Assembly (NCBI GenBank): GCA_020466095.1 | Contig: CM035806.1 | Coordinates: forward strand, 122,259,168 to 122,323,167 | Direction of reading: 5' to 3' | Length of the DNA: 64,000 bases | Origin: Chlorops oryzae | Taxonomy: Eukaryota > Arthropoda > Insecta > Diptera > Chloropidae | In this document: positions 42,006 to 54,387 of the stretch, in pieces | Layout: each line of letters opens with the position of its first letter | Position numbering within the stretch: the first letter of the stretch is position 1 | The notes under the pieces: model-generated | What the model saw: the letters and a program-made list of their open reading frames with translations, nothing else | Database searches by the model: none | Told to the model about the DNA's origin: nothing | Program-made: the position numbers and the translations under genes

Positions 42006-43967
42006 TTAATGTTGATTTTTCTCAAGAGCAATCGCTAAACATCCAAACACCTTCAGATGTTTTACTGACGGTTTTTGTCCAGTCCAGCTTTCGGATGGAG
42101 TAATATCACCAAGTGCCTTTGTTGGTGAACGATTACGTAAGTATGCTGAGAAAGCCACTGATTCTGCCCAAAAATTCTCGCTTAGTTGTGAGTGTACCAG
42201 CATACATCGACCCATTTCAACGAGAGTCCTATTTGCTCTCTCAGCAACTCCATTTTGTTGAGGAGTATATGGCGCAGTTAGCTGACGAGTGATTCCACAA
42301 CTTTTTAAAAACGTATTAAAATTGCTATTCACGAACTCTCCTCCATTATCCGTACGCAGCGATTTTATTTTTCGACCAGTTTGTAACTCGGCCATTGCCT
42401 TAAACTCTTTAAATTTTTCGAAAACTTCATCTTTTGTTTTCAAAAAATAAACGTGAACATAACGTGACTTATCATCGATGAATGTCAAAAAATAACTCGA
42501 TCCGCCATATGACCGCGTACTAAATGGTCCACATACATCCGAATGAATAACATCTAAAAGGTCTTTTGCACGATTTTCGGATGAAAAGAACGGTTGAGAA
42601 CATATCTTGCTCTTCATGCAAGTAACGCATACTATATCTTTCCGATTTGAAATATAGTCCATACCACTAACAATGTTTTTATATGTTAATTCGCTTAAGC
42701 TTTGAAAATTAATATGGCCATATCGGTTATGCCATTTCATCGAACATTCAACGCGTGAAAAATTACTTGACTGAATCGGGTCTTTAACAGTATACAAATT
42801 GTTATTTTTAAACGCCTTCAGTACAACCGAATTATCACTCAAATCTACGATTGTCGCATAACCGTTTTCAATTGTCGTTTTTAGTCCGCTTTCGTCTGCT
42901 TTAGGAGTAGAAACAAAATTCATTTCCATGTCCGGCACGTATAAACAGTTCTTCAATATAAATTCAAAATTAATTGTTTTAACTTTAACTGTACCAATGC
43001 CTTTAGCTTCCAAATTGTACTTTCCAGCTAACTGAACCTTTTCATTGTGTTCCTTTATTTCCACGAACATATCGCGATCAACACAAATATGTGACGTTGC
43101 TCCGCTGTCGACGCAAAATTCTCGGTCACTACGCTGTCGCCGTATTGAAGCAGAGAAAACAGCAAACGATTTCGGATCTTTCTCTTTCTTCTCCACCTTG
43201 CAGTCTGCGGCGAAATGCCCCTTTTTTCCGCAATTGAAGCATTTCAAATTTGCTCGTTTTTTCTTTCGTACGACGTTTTGATCTTTTGTTCTATTTTGCT
43301 CGTCACTTCTACTTAAATTGCCGGAACCGTTATTCCAATTGGAACTATTTGCTTTATTCTCCGAAGCCGAACGCGCACCAAACGCTGTCGTGACATCAGT
43401 ACTGTTATGCGAAACGTCAAATTTCCGTCTTTGATCCTCTTTACATAACTTAATTTTAAGAACATTAAGCTTTGGCAGTTCATCCCTTGCCTCCAGTGCT
43501 ACGACCAAGTTCTCATAGCTTTTTGGTAAGCTCGCCAACAGCATAATTGACAAAAAATCTTCTATAATAGAAATATTGACTTCAGCTAGTTCATCGACTA
43601 TTTTGAAGAACGCAGATATGTGTTTCTGGACGCTGTCTGTCTCGCTCATTCGCAAACTTAAAAGCCGTTTGAATAACGCTATTTTCCTTACTGGTCCCCT
43701 TGGCTGATGTAAATCCTTAAGAATTTTCCATGCTTCTGTCGCAGTATTACACGTTCTTATACTGTTTAAGTTTGTTGGCTTAATACATAACATTATAGTT
43801 GCTACTGCTTTATTATTTTTAAGAAGCCATTGTGCTTCATTCTCCTCTGTCTTAATTTCATCACCGGACACGACCGACCAAAGCTCTTGATGCACGAGAT
43901 CACTTCTCATTTGTAGACACCATGTGTCATAATTGTTTAAATCAAGTTTCTCTATATTAAAATTCAT
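42006..43967 (-). pseudogene. Copia Gag-protease-integrase part, unit 3
   Basis: Same protein as unit 1, with Glu at 464. Same terminal stop and downstream lesions. Confidence 0.9.
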
Positions 43968-44010
43968 ATTTTAAATTATTCCCGCTTAGTCGCGCTGATC
44001 CCATAACCTA

Positions 44011-44229
44011 TGTTGGGTTTCTTTTTAGTTTTTTATTATCCGAATACAAAAACAAGAAACGACTTTCTCGACTGAATATTTATTGCTCACAACTTTTGAA
44101 CTGAACAATCGATTGATCTTAACTCAGGGTATCGACATGCAATTATTATTCGTTACTGCGGGTATCGACATGCGAGAAAAATAAAATGACGACATTAATA
44201 TGAGTGTTGTACTCTTTTACACATCAACA
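44011..44229 (-). repeat. Copia LTR 3 (219 bp)
   Basis: Same ends and, as far as I can see, the same sequence as LTRs 1 and 2. Confidence 0.93.
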
Positions 44230-44315
44230 GCCCTCCTCAACACTTATATTATATTCAAAAATAAACTGTTTCTTATATCTCAGGACTGAAACTGAGATTT
44301 ACAAACTTAAAGAAC

Positions 44316-44939
44316 TTATTCTCTTAGGCCTAAATGTCTCGTCAAAATTGAGTGCATTACTTTCTTCAGATTCTTTGTTATAATATCTGCAATCATATCT
44401 TTACTTGGACAGTAAGAAATCTTAATCTCGTTTCTTTTAAGCATATCTCTTATATGGTGATATTTTATATCAATGTGTTTACTTTTGGCATGGTAAACTG
44501 GATTTTTCACAAGACTAATGGCACTTAAATTATCACCATTTATAGTAATTGAGTCAACAAAATTTACAATGTTTAATTCCTTCCATAATTTTCTTAAGTA
44601 AACCGCCTCCTTTGCTGCGGCTGAAAGTGCTGCATACTCAGCCTCAGTGCTGCTAAGCGCAACAGATATTTGCTTTCTTGACTCCCAACTGAAGGCACAA
44701 CCCGCTAAAAAGAAAACGTATCCTGTGTAGGATTTTCGATCTGTTGCGTCTCCGCCCCAATCAGCATCGACAAAACATTTTATCCATTCACCAGTCTTTG
44801 TATAATGCAATCTGTAGTCTCTGGTTTTGCTCAAGTAACGAAGCAAGTGCTTTGCAGCTGCCAAATGCTCCGAGTGTGGATCCGAATTCCGTTGAGACAA
44901 CTTGCATACGGAATGCAACACGTCGGGTCGAGTGTTCAC
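44316..44939 (-). pseudogene. Copia RNase H part, unit 4
   Basis: Same as unit 2 except Leu to Ile in ADIITKN, from TTATAATATC for TTAATATATC on the plus strand near 44380. Confidence 0.9.
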
Positions 44940-45862
44940 AGCAATATATTAATATAATACATTAGTGATCCTATAAGTGATTGGTAATCACCTGAATCAA
45001 CTTTACGACAGTCTTCCTTTGTACAGTGGACCTGATAACCGGGTTCCAAAGGAGTGGATACCGGTCGACATACTTCCAGATCATGTTCACGCAATAGTTG
45101 CAACACCAATTGCCGCTGCCCTATAGAAATAGAGCCAGTCTGACCATCACGATAAACTTCCATCCCAAGAAAGTGGTTGATTGGACCATTGTCTACCGTC
45201 TGGAATATACAAGAAATATCTTTCTTTATTGAACTCAACTCACCATGGTCAGAACATGCGATCAGGAGATCATCCACATAAACTGCAATAATGTTGATGT
45301 TCTGGCCTTCATTTCTAGTGTACAGACAGGGTTCGCTTTTGCACAAATGCTTTGGTACAAATCCCATACTTCTCAACGCCTCATCTAGCCTTGAATTCCA
45401 TACACGCCCAGATTGTTTGAGTCCATATAACGATTTTTTAAGTTTCAGCACCTGATTATTGTTTTCCTCGAACATCTTTGGTTGTTTCATATAAACATTC
45501 TCCGCAAGTTCTCCGTTCAGGTAAGCAGTCGATACATCGATTTGATGCACATGCAACTCGTATTCGGCTGCTATCGCCAACACCATCCTGATTGTCTCAT
45601 ATCTTACAACGGGTGAAAATATTTCGTTGTAATTAATACCATACGTTTGGCTGCAACCTTTTGCTACCAAACGCGCTTTGTACCGCTGAATTTTACCGTC
45701 TGCATTTCGCTTTAAAGTGAAAACCCACTTGCAGCCAATCGCCTTTTCGCCTGCAGGCAAATCCACAAGCTGCCACGTATCATTAGCCAATAATGCTTTA
45801 TATTCTTCTTGCATAGCATGCTTCCATTCGTGCGCGTTTTCATCCTTCATTGCTGTGAGCAC
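44936..45862 (-). pseudogene. Copia reverse transcriptase part, unit 4
   Basis: Same as the unit 2 RT part, with the same frameshift before and insertion after it. Confidence 0.9.
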
Positions 45863-46272
45863 AGGTTCACCATATTGTACTCTTTTCGTGGTCTACCGCG
45901 AGCACCTGTTCTTATTATTCTCGGTCTTCCAGGACCCACACGCTGCCCATCGTTGTCGTTTTGCTCTTCAGGTTCACTTGCTGAATGTTCTTCGCCACTC
46001 TCCATTGGAACGTTTTCCGTTTCTTCATGCTGCGATTGTGACTCAGATTCAGTTATGTTCCTGATGGCAAAGTTACCTGCATCGTCCGAGCTCCTTAGCT
46101 ACATTGGTGAAAATTCAACTGTATTCGTCTTTTCTCCCATTGCAACGTTCTCATCGAATTTTACGTCTCGCCGCACCACTATCTTTCGCGTTTCAGGGTC
46201 GTGAAGGCGATAAGCCTTTGCGGCATTATCATAGCCAACCATTACATATTCTTTCCCCTTTTGCCTCAACTT

Positions 46273-48234
46273 TTAATGTTGATTTTTCTCAAGAGCAATC
46301 GCTAAACATCCAAACACCTTCAGATGTTTTACTGACGGTTTTTGTCCAGTCCAGCTTTCGGATGGAGTAATATCACCAAGTGCCTTTGTTGGTGAACGAT
46401 TACGTAAGTATGCTGAGAAAGCCACTGATTCTGCCCAAAAATTCTCGCTTAGTTGTGAGTGTACCAGCATACATCGACCCATTTCAACGAGAGTCCTATT
46501 TGCTCTCTCAGCAACTCCATTTTGTTGAGGAGTATATGGCGCAGTTAGCTGACGAGTGATTCCACAACTTTTTAAAAACGTATTAAAATTGCTATTCACG
46601 AACTCTCCTCCATTATCCGTACGCAGCGATTTTATTTTTCGACCAGTTTGTAACTCGGCCATTGCCTTAAACTCTTTAAATTTTTCGAAAACTTCATCTT
46701 TTGTTTTCAAAAAATAAACGTGAACATAACGTGACTTATCATCGATGAATGTCAAAAAATAACTCGATCCGCCATATGACCGCGTACTAAATGGTCCACA
46801 TACATCCGAATGAATAACATCTAAAAGGTCTTTTGCACGATTTTCGGATGAAAAGAACGGTTGAGAACATATCTTGCTCTTCATGCAAGTAACGCATACT
46901 ATATCTTTCCGATTTGAAATATAGTCCATACCACTAACAATGTTTTTATATGTTAATTCGCTTAAGCTTTGAAAATTAATATGGCCATATCGGTTATGCC
47001 ATTTCATCGAACATTCAACGCGTGAAAAATTACTTGACTGAATCGGGTCTTTAACAGTATACAAATTGTTATTTTTAAACGCCTTCAGTACAACCGAATT
47101 ATCACTCAAATCTACGATTGTCGCATAACCGTTTTCAATTGTCGTTTTTAGTCCGCTTTCGTCTGCTTTAGGAGTAGAAACAAAATTCATTTCCATGTCC
47201 GGCACGTATAAACAGTTCTTCAATATAAATTCAAAATTAATTGTTTTAACTTTAACTGTACCAATGCCTTTAGCTTCCAAATTGTACTTTCCAGCTAACT
47301 GAACCTTTTCATTGTGTTCCTTTATTTCCACGAACATATCGCGATCAACACAAATATGTGACGTTGCTCCGCTGTCGACGCAAAATTCTCGGTCACTACG
47401 CTGTCGCCGTATTGAAGCAGAGAAAACAGCAAACGATTTCGGATCTTTCTCTTTCTTCTCCACCTTGCAGTCTGCGGCGAAATGCCCCTTTTTTCCGCAA
47501 TTGAAGCATTTCAAATTTGCTCGTTTTTTCTTTCGTACGACGTTTTGATCTTTTGTTCTATTTTGCTCGTCACTTCTACTTAAATTGCCGGAACCGTTAT
47601 TCCAATTGGAACTATTTGCTTTATTCTCCGAAGCCGAACGCGCACCAAACGCTGTCGTGACATCAGTACTGTTATGCGAAACGTCAAATTTCCGTCTTTG
47701 ATCCTCTTTACATAACTTAATTTTAAGAACATTAAGCTTTGGCAGTTCATCCCTTGCCTCCAGTGCTACGACCAAGTTCTCATAGCTTTTTGGTAAGCTC
47801 GCCAACAGCATAATTGACAAAAAATCTTCTATAATAGAAATATTGACTTCAGCTAGTTCATCGACTATTTTGAAGAACGCAGATATGTGTTTCTGGACGC
47901 TGTCTGTCTCGCTCATTCGCAAACTTAAAAGCCGTTTGAATAACGCTATTTTCCTTACTGGTCCCCTTGGCTGATGTAAATCCTTAAGAATTTTCCATGC
48001 TTCTGTCGCAGTATTACACGTTCTTATACTGTTTAAGTTTGTTGGCTTAATACATAACATTATAGTTGCTACTGCTTTATTATTTTTAAGAAGCCATTGT
48101 GCTTCATTCTCCTCTGTCTTAATTTCATCACCGGACACGACCGACCAAAGCTCTTGATGCACGAGATCACTTCTCATTTGTAGACACCATGTGTCATAAT
48201 TGTTTAAATCAAGTTTCTCTATATTAAAATTCAT
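46273..48234 (-). pseudogene. Copia Gag-protease-integrase part, unit 4
   Basis: Same as unit 1, with Glu at 464. It follows the outermost LTR, which is the most divergent one. Confidence 0.9.
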
Positions 48235-48277
48235 ATTTTAAATTATTCCCGCTTAGTCGCGCTGATCCCATAACCTA

Positions 48278-48496
48278 TGTTGGGTTTCTTTTTAGTTTTT
48301 TATTATCCGAATACAAAAACAAGAAACGACTTTCTCGACTGAATATTTATTGTTCACAACTTTTGAACTGAACAATCGATTGATCTTAACTCAGGGTATC
48401 GACATGCGTTTATTATTCGTTACTGCGGGTATCGACATGCGAGAAAAATAAAATGACGACATTAATATGAGTGTTGTACTCTTTTACACATCAACA
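48278..48496 (-). repeat. Copia LTR 4 (219 bp), outermost 5' LTR
   Basis: Differs from LTRs 1-3 at about three bases (TTCACAAC for CTCACAAC, and GCGTTTATT for GCAATTATT on the plus strand). Beyond 48496 lies the pseudogene interrupted by the array. Confidence 0.93.
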
Positions 48497-50488
48497 ATAT
48501 ATATGATTGTTTTGGAATAAATGAAATAATTGAAGGAAAAGCATTCCATATTTCTTAATAGATGTAATACATTCCATGTTCAGAGTAAAATTACTTCCAA
48601 GGTAATTCAAAGTAACTGTCGCCCCTCTTAGTCCGAAGTCAGACATACTTAAAACATCTTCGGAACATTCAGTTCGTTGGCAAGAGATGCAGGAGGCAAG
48701 GAAAAGTATCTTTGCAACATTCCCTTTTTTCTTATCTATTTCTTTTTCTTTTCTGCATAGCTCCTTTTCTTCCAAGTGTGTGGTATAAGCTTCATCCAAT
48801 TCTCTTTTTGCGCTTTCGTCAGAATTCAAAAAAGTTTCGCAGAGATCGCACTGATCTTTTTATACCCAGCGTAAGCGCGGTATATTAGTTTTGTGCAAAT
48901 CTTGTAACAGGGAGAATTAAGCTCCGGAGATATAGAAAAATGTGTATAGAAATGATCAGGATCAAAAACTGAATCGATTTAGACATGTCCGTCTGTCCGT
49001 CCGTCCGTGGTCGGATCTCCTCCGAAACGGCTGAACCAATGAAGTCGAAATTTGGCACACATGTATATCGGGGTCCGAGTATGATCCTAAGTAAAAATGG
49101 GAGACATCCGCCCACTGCCACGCCCACAAATGAATTTATTGTGTTTTCAGAAAAACTCTTGTAACTTGCGAACCACTCAACACATTCCATTGATATTTGG
49201 TGTACTGGTAAACTACGAAAAGGGACATATCCTGGAAAAAAATGGACGCCGTCCTCCTCGAGCCACGCCTACAAATAAGCCCACAAATAAGGGCTTATCG
49301 TAACTTCTGAAGTAAACGGCGTAGAAGCTTCAAAATCGCAACATAAGTTGACCCAGGCGAATGAAAGGTTTAGGATCAAAAATTTATGTAGCCCGCCCAC
49401 TGCCACGCCCACAAATGGAGAATTTTCGTAACTTCCGAAGTCAAAGGCGTAGAAGCTTCAAATTCGCAACATAGGTTGACTAAGTCGAATGAAAGGTGTA
49501 GGGAAATAATTTATTTGGCTTCCCACTGCCACACCCACAAATAGAAAAGCAAAACATAGCGCGCTCATAATGTTGGGACGCTGGGTATTTCAAAGTCGGG
49601 CTTGACCGACTTTAGCTTTCTTACTTGTTTTGGTTTAAAAAAGGAGATATTGAAATCATGATGAAATATTTTATAGAAAATGTCTTTACTTCCGCACTGT
49701 AAATTTTCTGCTTCACGAATTTCTTTATAATCTCGATATAAGTCGGCAATGCTTTTGCTATTTTCAATGTACTCTTTTGAAGTTTGAGCTCGTAAGTAGT
49801 GTGACTCGACTCTGGGGATATTTTGTATAAAATTTTGTATGCTATCTCTGATTTCAGGACTTACTGTAGGGTGGTTATCATGCCTTCCCCGCAAGTCGAG
49901 TTTAACAAAACCTTCACTGTTCTTTTTTGCAATTACAGTTCTTATCGCTTTGCTGTTTACATCAAGAGTTGCTTTAAAAAAAGGTTTACAGACTCTTGTC
50001 AGCTCCAAGTTGACTTCTTAGAAAAATGCATGGTTTAGTGAGCGAGGTCCATGTGTGGTATAGCGATATTTTGGTTTGATGGATTTTATGTGGCTAGCTA
50101 TATATTCTCTTTGGCTTTGTAAATCTCTAAAAGACCAAAAATCGCTGAAAATTTTAGAGCGCAATGATTCCGATATTCGTTCCTTGCACTGCAACCGACA
50201 TTTTGCTCCGCATGGTGGTCGCAATTGCCTAGCATTTACCACTTATTTAGTTTTCGAAAGAGATATATAAGGGAGTCCAGAGTTTCTTAAAAGTTTTTGT
50301 TGCTTTCGCTTTTTATTTTCAGATTTATATTTTGAGCCTGGTCTTTTCCTATTAACTTGGATATATTCCTCGGAGTCGGTGGTGCTTTCACTTGATTCTG
50401 ATACATAGAACTCACTCCCGGAGCAACTAAACACGTTTGTGCTACTAGATTTCCTTGATAAACTAGGGCTATTTGAGCTCTCCATCAC
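48497..50488 (-). pseudogene. Transposon-linked arthropod protein of unknown function, split by a DINE-1-like element and cut by the Copia array
   Basis: One frame runs from MESSNSPSLSRKSS near 50488 to about 49628 with in-frame TAA at 50243-50245 and 50018-50020. It then resumes past the DINE-like insert at about 48856 and is cut at 48497 by Copia LTR 4. Features are a Ser-rich acidic start, a basic KKRKQQK patch, Cys-rich PPCGAKCRLQCKERI, KPKYRYT, RGRHDNHPTVSPEIRD (looks DNA-binding), FYKIFHHDFNISFFKPK, and CDLCETF before the LEEKELCRKEKE helix. I recall this layout from many anonymous repeated insect proteins, which suggests a transposase-like protein, but I cannot name the superfamily. 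The C-terminal catalytic part is missing and is not found left of the array. Confidence 0.6.
48857..49627 (+). mobile_element. DINE-1/mini-me-like element (Helitron-type MITE)
   Basis: Begins TATACCCAGCGTAAGCGCGG, then GATCAGGATCA, CGATTTAGACATGTCCGTC and a (GTCC)n run, the conserved core of mini-me/DINE-1 elements of flies as I know them. Two or more degenerate blocks of about 130 bp (CGCCCACTGCCACGCCCACAAAT... GGCGTAGAAGCTTCAAA) follow. The right end has the small hairpin AGTCGGGCTTGACCGACT and CTTACTTG. The insert sits in a TTTT run of the pseudogene with no clear duplication, as expected of Helitrons. Confidence 0.68.
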
Positions 50489-51610
50489 AAAAGTTGAAAC
50501 TAATAAAAAAAGTTAAATTAAAATTTTTGAAAAATGTACTTAGGGCCAATATTAACAAGCATATTTTTAAAAAATTTTAAAAGTAAAATCTGATTTTCAT
50601 TTTCACCACTGAAATATTTAAAATATTTTTTTTTAAATTTTAAACTACCTCAGCAGGTAGAGTAAAGAAAATAACAAGCACCTTCTACGATGACATGTCA
50701 CCAGAACATTAATGTGTGACACTGCCATTTATATGTTATCAAATCTATGACTTGGTCATGCAGGAGACTATTTTCTGCTGGGAAATAGCTAAACTGATTG
50801 AAGTCGCTTTTAACACATACTTCGTTTATACGTACGCCTTATTCGCGAATAAGAATATCGCGAATAGCGAACTTTACCGTTTAAACGGTCTTATTCGCGA
50901 ATAGCTAATTTACGAAAGTTATTCGTGAATAGTGAGACTCATATATTTTTCCAAAAAATCCCGCGATTTTCCTCTGCTGTGCCATTTCAAACATGAAAAA
51001 TTTTTCTCAAAAAGTATCGCAAAATTTAAAAGTTACCTTTCTCATCCATTGCTTGTCAAAATACTCGATGAAATTTTTTACAGCTTTCCCCTTCAAATTG
51101 GAGTTTTCTTGTATCTCAGCTTTCAACCGCATAAACATTTATTCAATATGAGTGGGCTTTACCAAAGGCAGAATATAAAAGCGTCGATACCACTTTTGCA
51201 AAGGGTCCGATTGCTTCACTTAGCTGAAAATTCGGGGATTTTTTGTGCTGCATTTCTTCATTTATTAGTAATAATTTAGAGTTCTTGCGAAGCCCCTCAA
51301 TATACGAATACATATGTAAATGACATTTTTCAATTACCACTTTTAATACAAAAATTATCACAGACGCTGTGTGTAAAAAACAACAACAAACAACAACAAA
51401 CAACAACAAAGCGGCAATGATCACTTCTATATTACTGACTATTGAGCCTGGGCAGCTGTGTATTAATGCATTCTTCCAAAGAAATTTTTTGGAACAACTT
51501 CATCACCGAATGAAAGACGCTGATTCCCGTGTTTAGTGTATTTTTTGTTGTAGCACGTGCAGAGACTTTTTTCACGTATAAGAGTGTATAAGAGTTATCT
51601 TTTGAAATGA
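50489..51610. other. Stretch without a gene
   Basis: Holds a cluster of TATTCGCGAATA-type palindromes at 50845-50925 and a (CAACAACAAA)3 microsatellite at 51381-51410. Short open frames here show no recognisable content. Confidence 0.45.
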
Positions 51611-51615
51611 GAGCT

Positions 51616-52080
51616 ACCCAATAAACACAAAAACGATAACGTGTTCGAATCGAATTCGAATCGAATTCGTAGAGCGCGAATCGCATTAAACGAATTCGAA
51701 TCGAATTCGATTCGAATTCGAGGAAGGCAATTTTCGCGATATCGCGCTTTTATCGTATTTTGCGTTCGATTCGAATTCGATTCGAAGACAAAACGCGATA
51801 AGAATTCGAATCGTTTGCAACGAGCTCGCCTCGAGCTCGCTTTTTTATCGCGGATTTTAGAATACGCGAGCTCGCGCTTTTATCGTATTTTGCGTTCGAT
51901 TCGAATTCGATTCGAAGACAAAACGCGATAAGAATTCGAATCGTTTGCAACGAGCTCGCCTCGAGCTCGCTTTTTTATCGCGGATTTTAGAATACGCGAG
52001 CTCGCGCTTTTATCGTATTTTGCGTTCGATTCGAATTCGATTCGAAGACAAAACGCGATAAGAATTCGAACCGTTTGCAT
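51616..52080. repeat. ACCCAATAAACAC element with a 130-bp minisatellite
   Basis: The left terminus ACCCAATAAACACAAAAACG is followed by GAATTCGAATCGAATTCG palindromes. A 130-bp unit starting GCGCTTTTATCGTATTTTGC begins at 51744, 51874 and 52004 (about 2.6 units). Units contain GAGCTCGCCTCGAGCTCGC palindromes. The right terminus is missing; the element ends near a T run at 52090. Confidence 0.8.
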
Positions 52081-52158
52081 CCTACTCGGATTTTTTTTTT
52101 TTTAATTATATAAAAAAAGATAAAAAGTAATGATTTTCATTTTTGTAAATAACTTCAT

Positions 52159-54111
52159 TTATTTATGCAGTAGGGGAACAAAGTAAACAGTGGAATCTAA
52201 TTTTACTACGTAAGCCTTAACTATATCTTCAAATTTTGTTTTAATTATATTTTCATTTTGAAATCTTATACCATTTGTAACAATTTTAATGCAATTGGAG
52301 AATAAAACATTTTCTGTTAATATTACTCGACCGTGAAGATAGTACATAGCAGACTCTTCTGTTATATGAACAGTTTGAAACAATTGTTCATTAAAAAAAA
52401 ATATTTGTTAGGATTTTTTACAGAAATGAATTTAGTTTGGTTTCCTATTTTACTAAAATGTAATCCATCGATGCGTTCGTTTTCAAATTCTTCATTCTCT
52501 TTCAGAACTGCGTTCAAGCTGGATTCCACCATTCGATTATAAATTTGTGCTCCAAATTGTGATTTCTTTTTCAGTTTCCGTTTGATGCTGCTTAAGTAAT
52601 TCTCGAATTTAAATGCACTAAATCCGTGTATAGGGCCATACTTTGAACAGTCTGTGGTGATATGCGTTAAACAATGCACATTGTATGTTAGAAAAGATTT
52701 CCCGTAAAGAAATGGAATTTCGATTACAAAGTCGCAGAGTAGCTGGTGAGCGTAGTTATACGTTGAAGAATCCTTTGAATGCAATATCCTAATTGCAGTG
52801 CTTAGATTGTTGAAATGATGGTATCTCTCACTGTTCAATATATCTTTCATAACTATAGGTCCAATGTACAAAAGAAAATTTCGGAGCTCTGTAGCCTTCC
52901 ACCTGTCAAGTTCATTTGTAGTGCGAGGCCGGCGTGCAAATTCGTGTGGGGTGCAGGTTTGAATTTTGGTAAGACGATCGTTGAGTACTCTGATGCTTTT
53001 TTTATTCATTGAATAAGGCATTTTACGATGTTTCACCCAATAGGTTAATAAATTTCTTACGACGCCCAAACAGACAACATGCATATAATCAAATGGGAAT
53101 TGTTGCACAATATCAATAGGCAATTCTTCCAAGCCGGTGGTGGAGTTTTTGTGGTGCTCTGGATATGATCTATTCCGGAAATCCTCATTTGTTCTTGAAG
53201 TATATTCGCCAAAAGGAAAGATATTTTTATTTTCGTAGCGCTCTCCTTTCTGTGTGCATTTATGACAACTATAGTAACCGCTGTGTCCTTTTATTTCCAA
53301 GATCATGGCTCTTGCAGGCGCATCGCATATGAAGGCATTTATTTCAACAAAGAAGGAATTTTTTCGAAACTGAAAACCATTTTCGATGAGATCGTCTAAG
53401 TCCGAAACCATCATTTCTAGATACTTAGACACGTTTCCCGGCTTAGAATAGCCTTCAAATACGCCTATTGTGAATACCGATTTTGTGCCTTTTATATTCA
53501 TAAGAATAGGCCAAACTTGTGCACCAGAGCTTTTAGCAAGCGGCAGGCCATCGATATTGAAATCTAGCAGAATCCTTTCGTCTTCGTATTTATTTGTTAG
53601 CATAAAATCAGTAAGACAGTCCTTGATGCCATAATGTATGTATTGACCTCCTTGTATTTGGTATTTATTTACGTTTCTTGGAGTGCCTCGAAGAGTTCTC
53701 GCATTTAAGGGAAGTTCCGGAATCGCAGGCTTAAGTATGTTTAAAAGCTTATTAAGAGCAGTATTCGTTATATTTTCCTCAATGGACCATTTAGCAATTT
53801 TTTCACGAATTCCAACGGTTTCCGGTCTAAGAACTGTTCTATTGTGATCCTTTATAAATATAATATAATAATAATAAAAAACTAATTAGATTTTGTTCGG
53901 AAGTTCGAGAAATATTTTAAAAACTTACCATTTTTTAATTAAACCCTCACTTAGAATGAACACTTTCCGCAGTTTCCATATTTTCCGTTTCGACGGAGCG
54001 CATTAAATCTTTCATTGGGGAAGCTTTGCAGTCGTCGTTCAAACTATCATTTAAATACACAGATAGAAAATGTTGACATTCCCTTTTAGCCGCACGTTTA
54101 TTTCGTTGCAT
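52159..54111 (-). CDS. CMC (CACTA/En-Spm-like, TNP2-type) transposase, nearly intact, one intron
   Basis: Exon 1 runs 54111-53951 (MQRNKRAAKRECQHF...), followed by a GTGAGG donor and a 112-bp intron to ...AATAG, and exon 2 from 53838. The frame crosses the junction and stays open for 491 codons to 52362. Family signs: QIQGGQYIHYGIKDCLTDF, NIDGLPLAKS...QVWPIL, AFICDAPARAMILEIKGHSGYYSCHKC (zinc-knuckle-like C-x2-C), FPFDYMHVVCLGV (likely catalytic Asp/His) and DRWKATELRNFLLYIGP. The C-terminal 75 codons (FQTVHITEESAMYYLHGR... to 52159) lie in a different frame, shifted at a T-run near 52400, so one homopolymer base may be a lesion or a base-calling error. Total about 600 residues. Terminal inverted repeats were not found. 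Naming as CMC is from memory of the family. Confidence 0.72.
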
Positions 54112-54387
54112 TTTGCTGTAGTAATGTTATGCTCAAATCAATTCAAACTTGTTGTTTTCCTTAACGGACACTGAATGTGATTGAAAAATTCATTACTTCT
54201 TAATTTTATAGCCCGTAAAGCGAACCTTTCGTTTTTTAGTTTCCAGGTACAATTCATACCTGCGAATGGATTTTCCAGATTAAATTTGTTCAGCCGCCAG
54301 CGAATGCATTTTTTACAATTTCAAAGAAATGATATATTACAATCCATCTCTTTGCACCCCTATAGTAAGTACATAACTCTTCTACCT

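Larger units (their letters stand above)
32811..48496 (-). repeat. Head-to-tail array of a Copia LTR retrotransposon (one partial and three full units of 4267 bp)
   Basis: LTRs at 35477, 39744, 44011 and 48278 are exactly 4267 apart. The pattern is internal (truncated)-LTR-internal-LTR-internal-LTR-internal-LTR, every LTR being shared by two neighbours. Units are almost identical. The leftmost unit has lost the RT C-terminus, RNase H and its 3' LTR. No target duplication can be defined because one side is truncated. Confidence 0.95.

Noticed and set aside
33008..48000. Plus-strand open frames recurring every 4267 bp (for example 33008-33403, 34511-34747)
   Set aside because: They are antisense shadows of the Copia polyprotein and have no domain of their own.
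51641..52080. Arg/Ser-rich frames in the 130-bp array
   Set aside because: Minisatellite translation with identical repeats on both strands.
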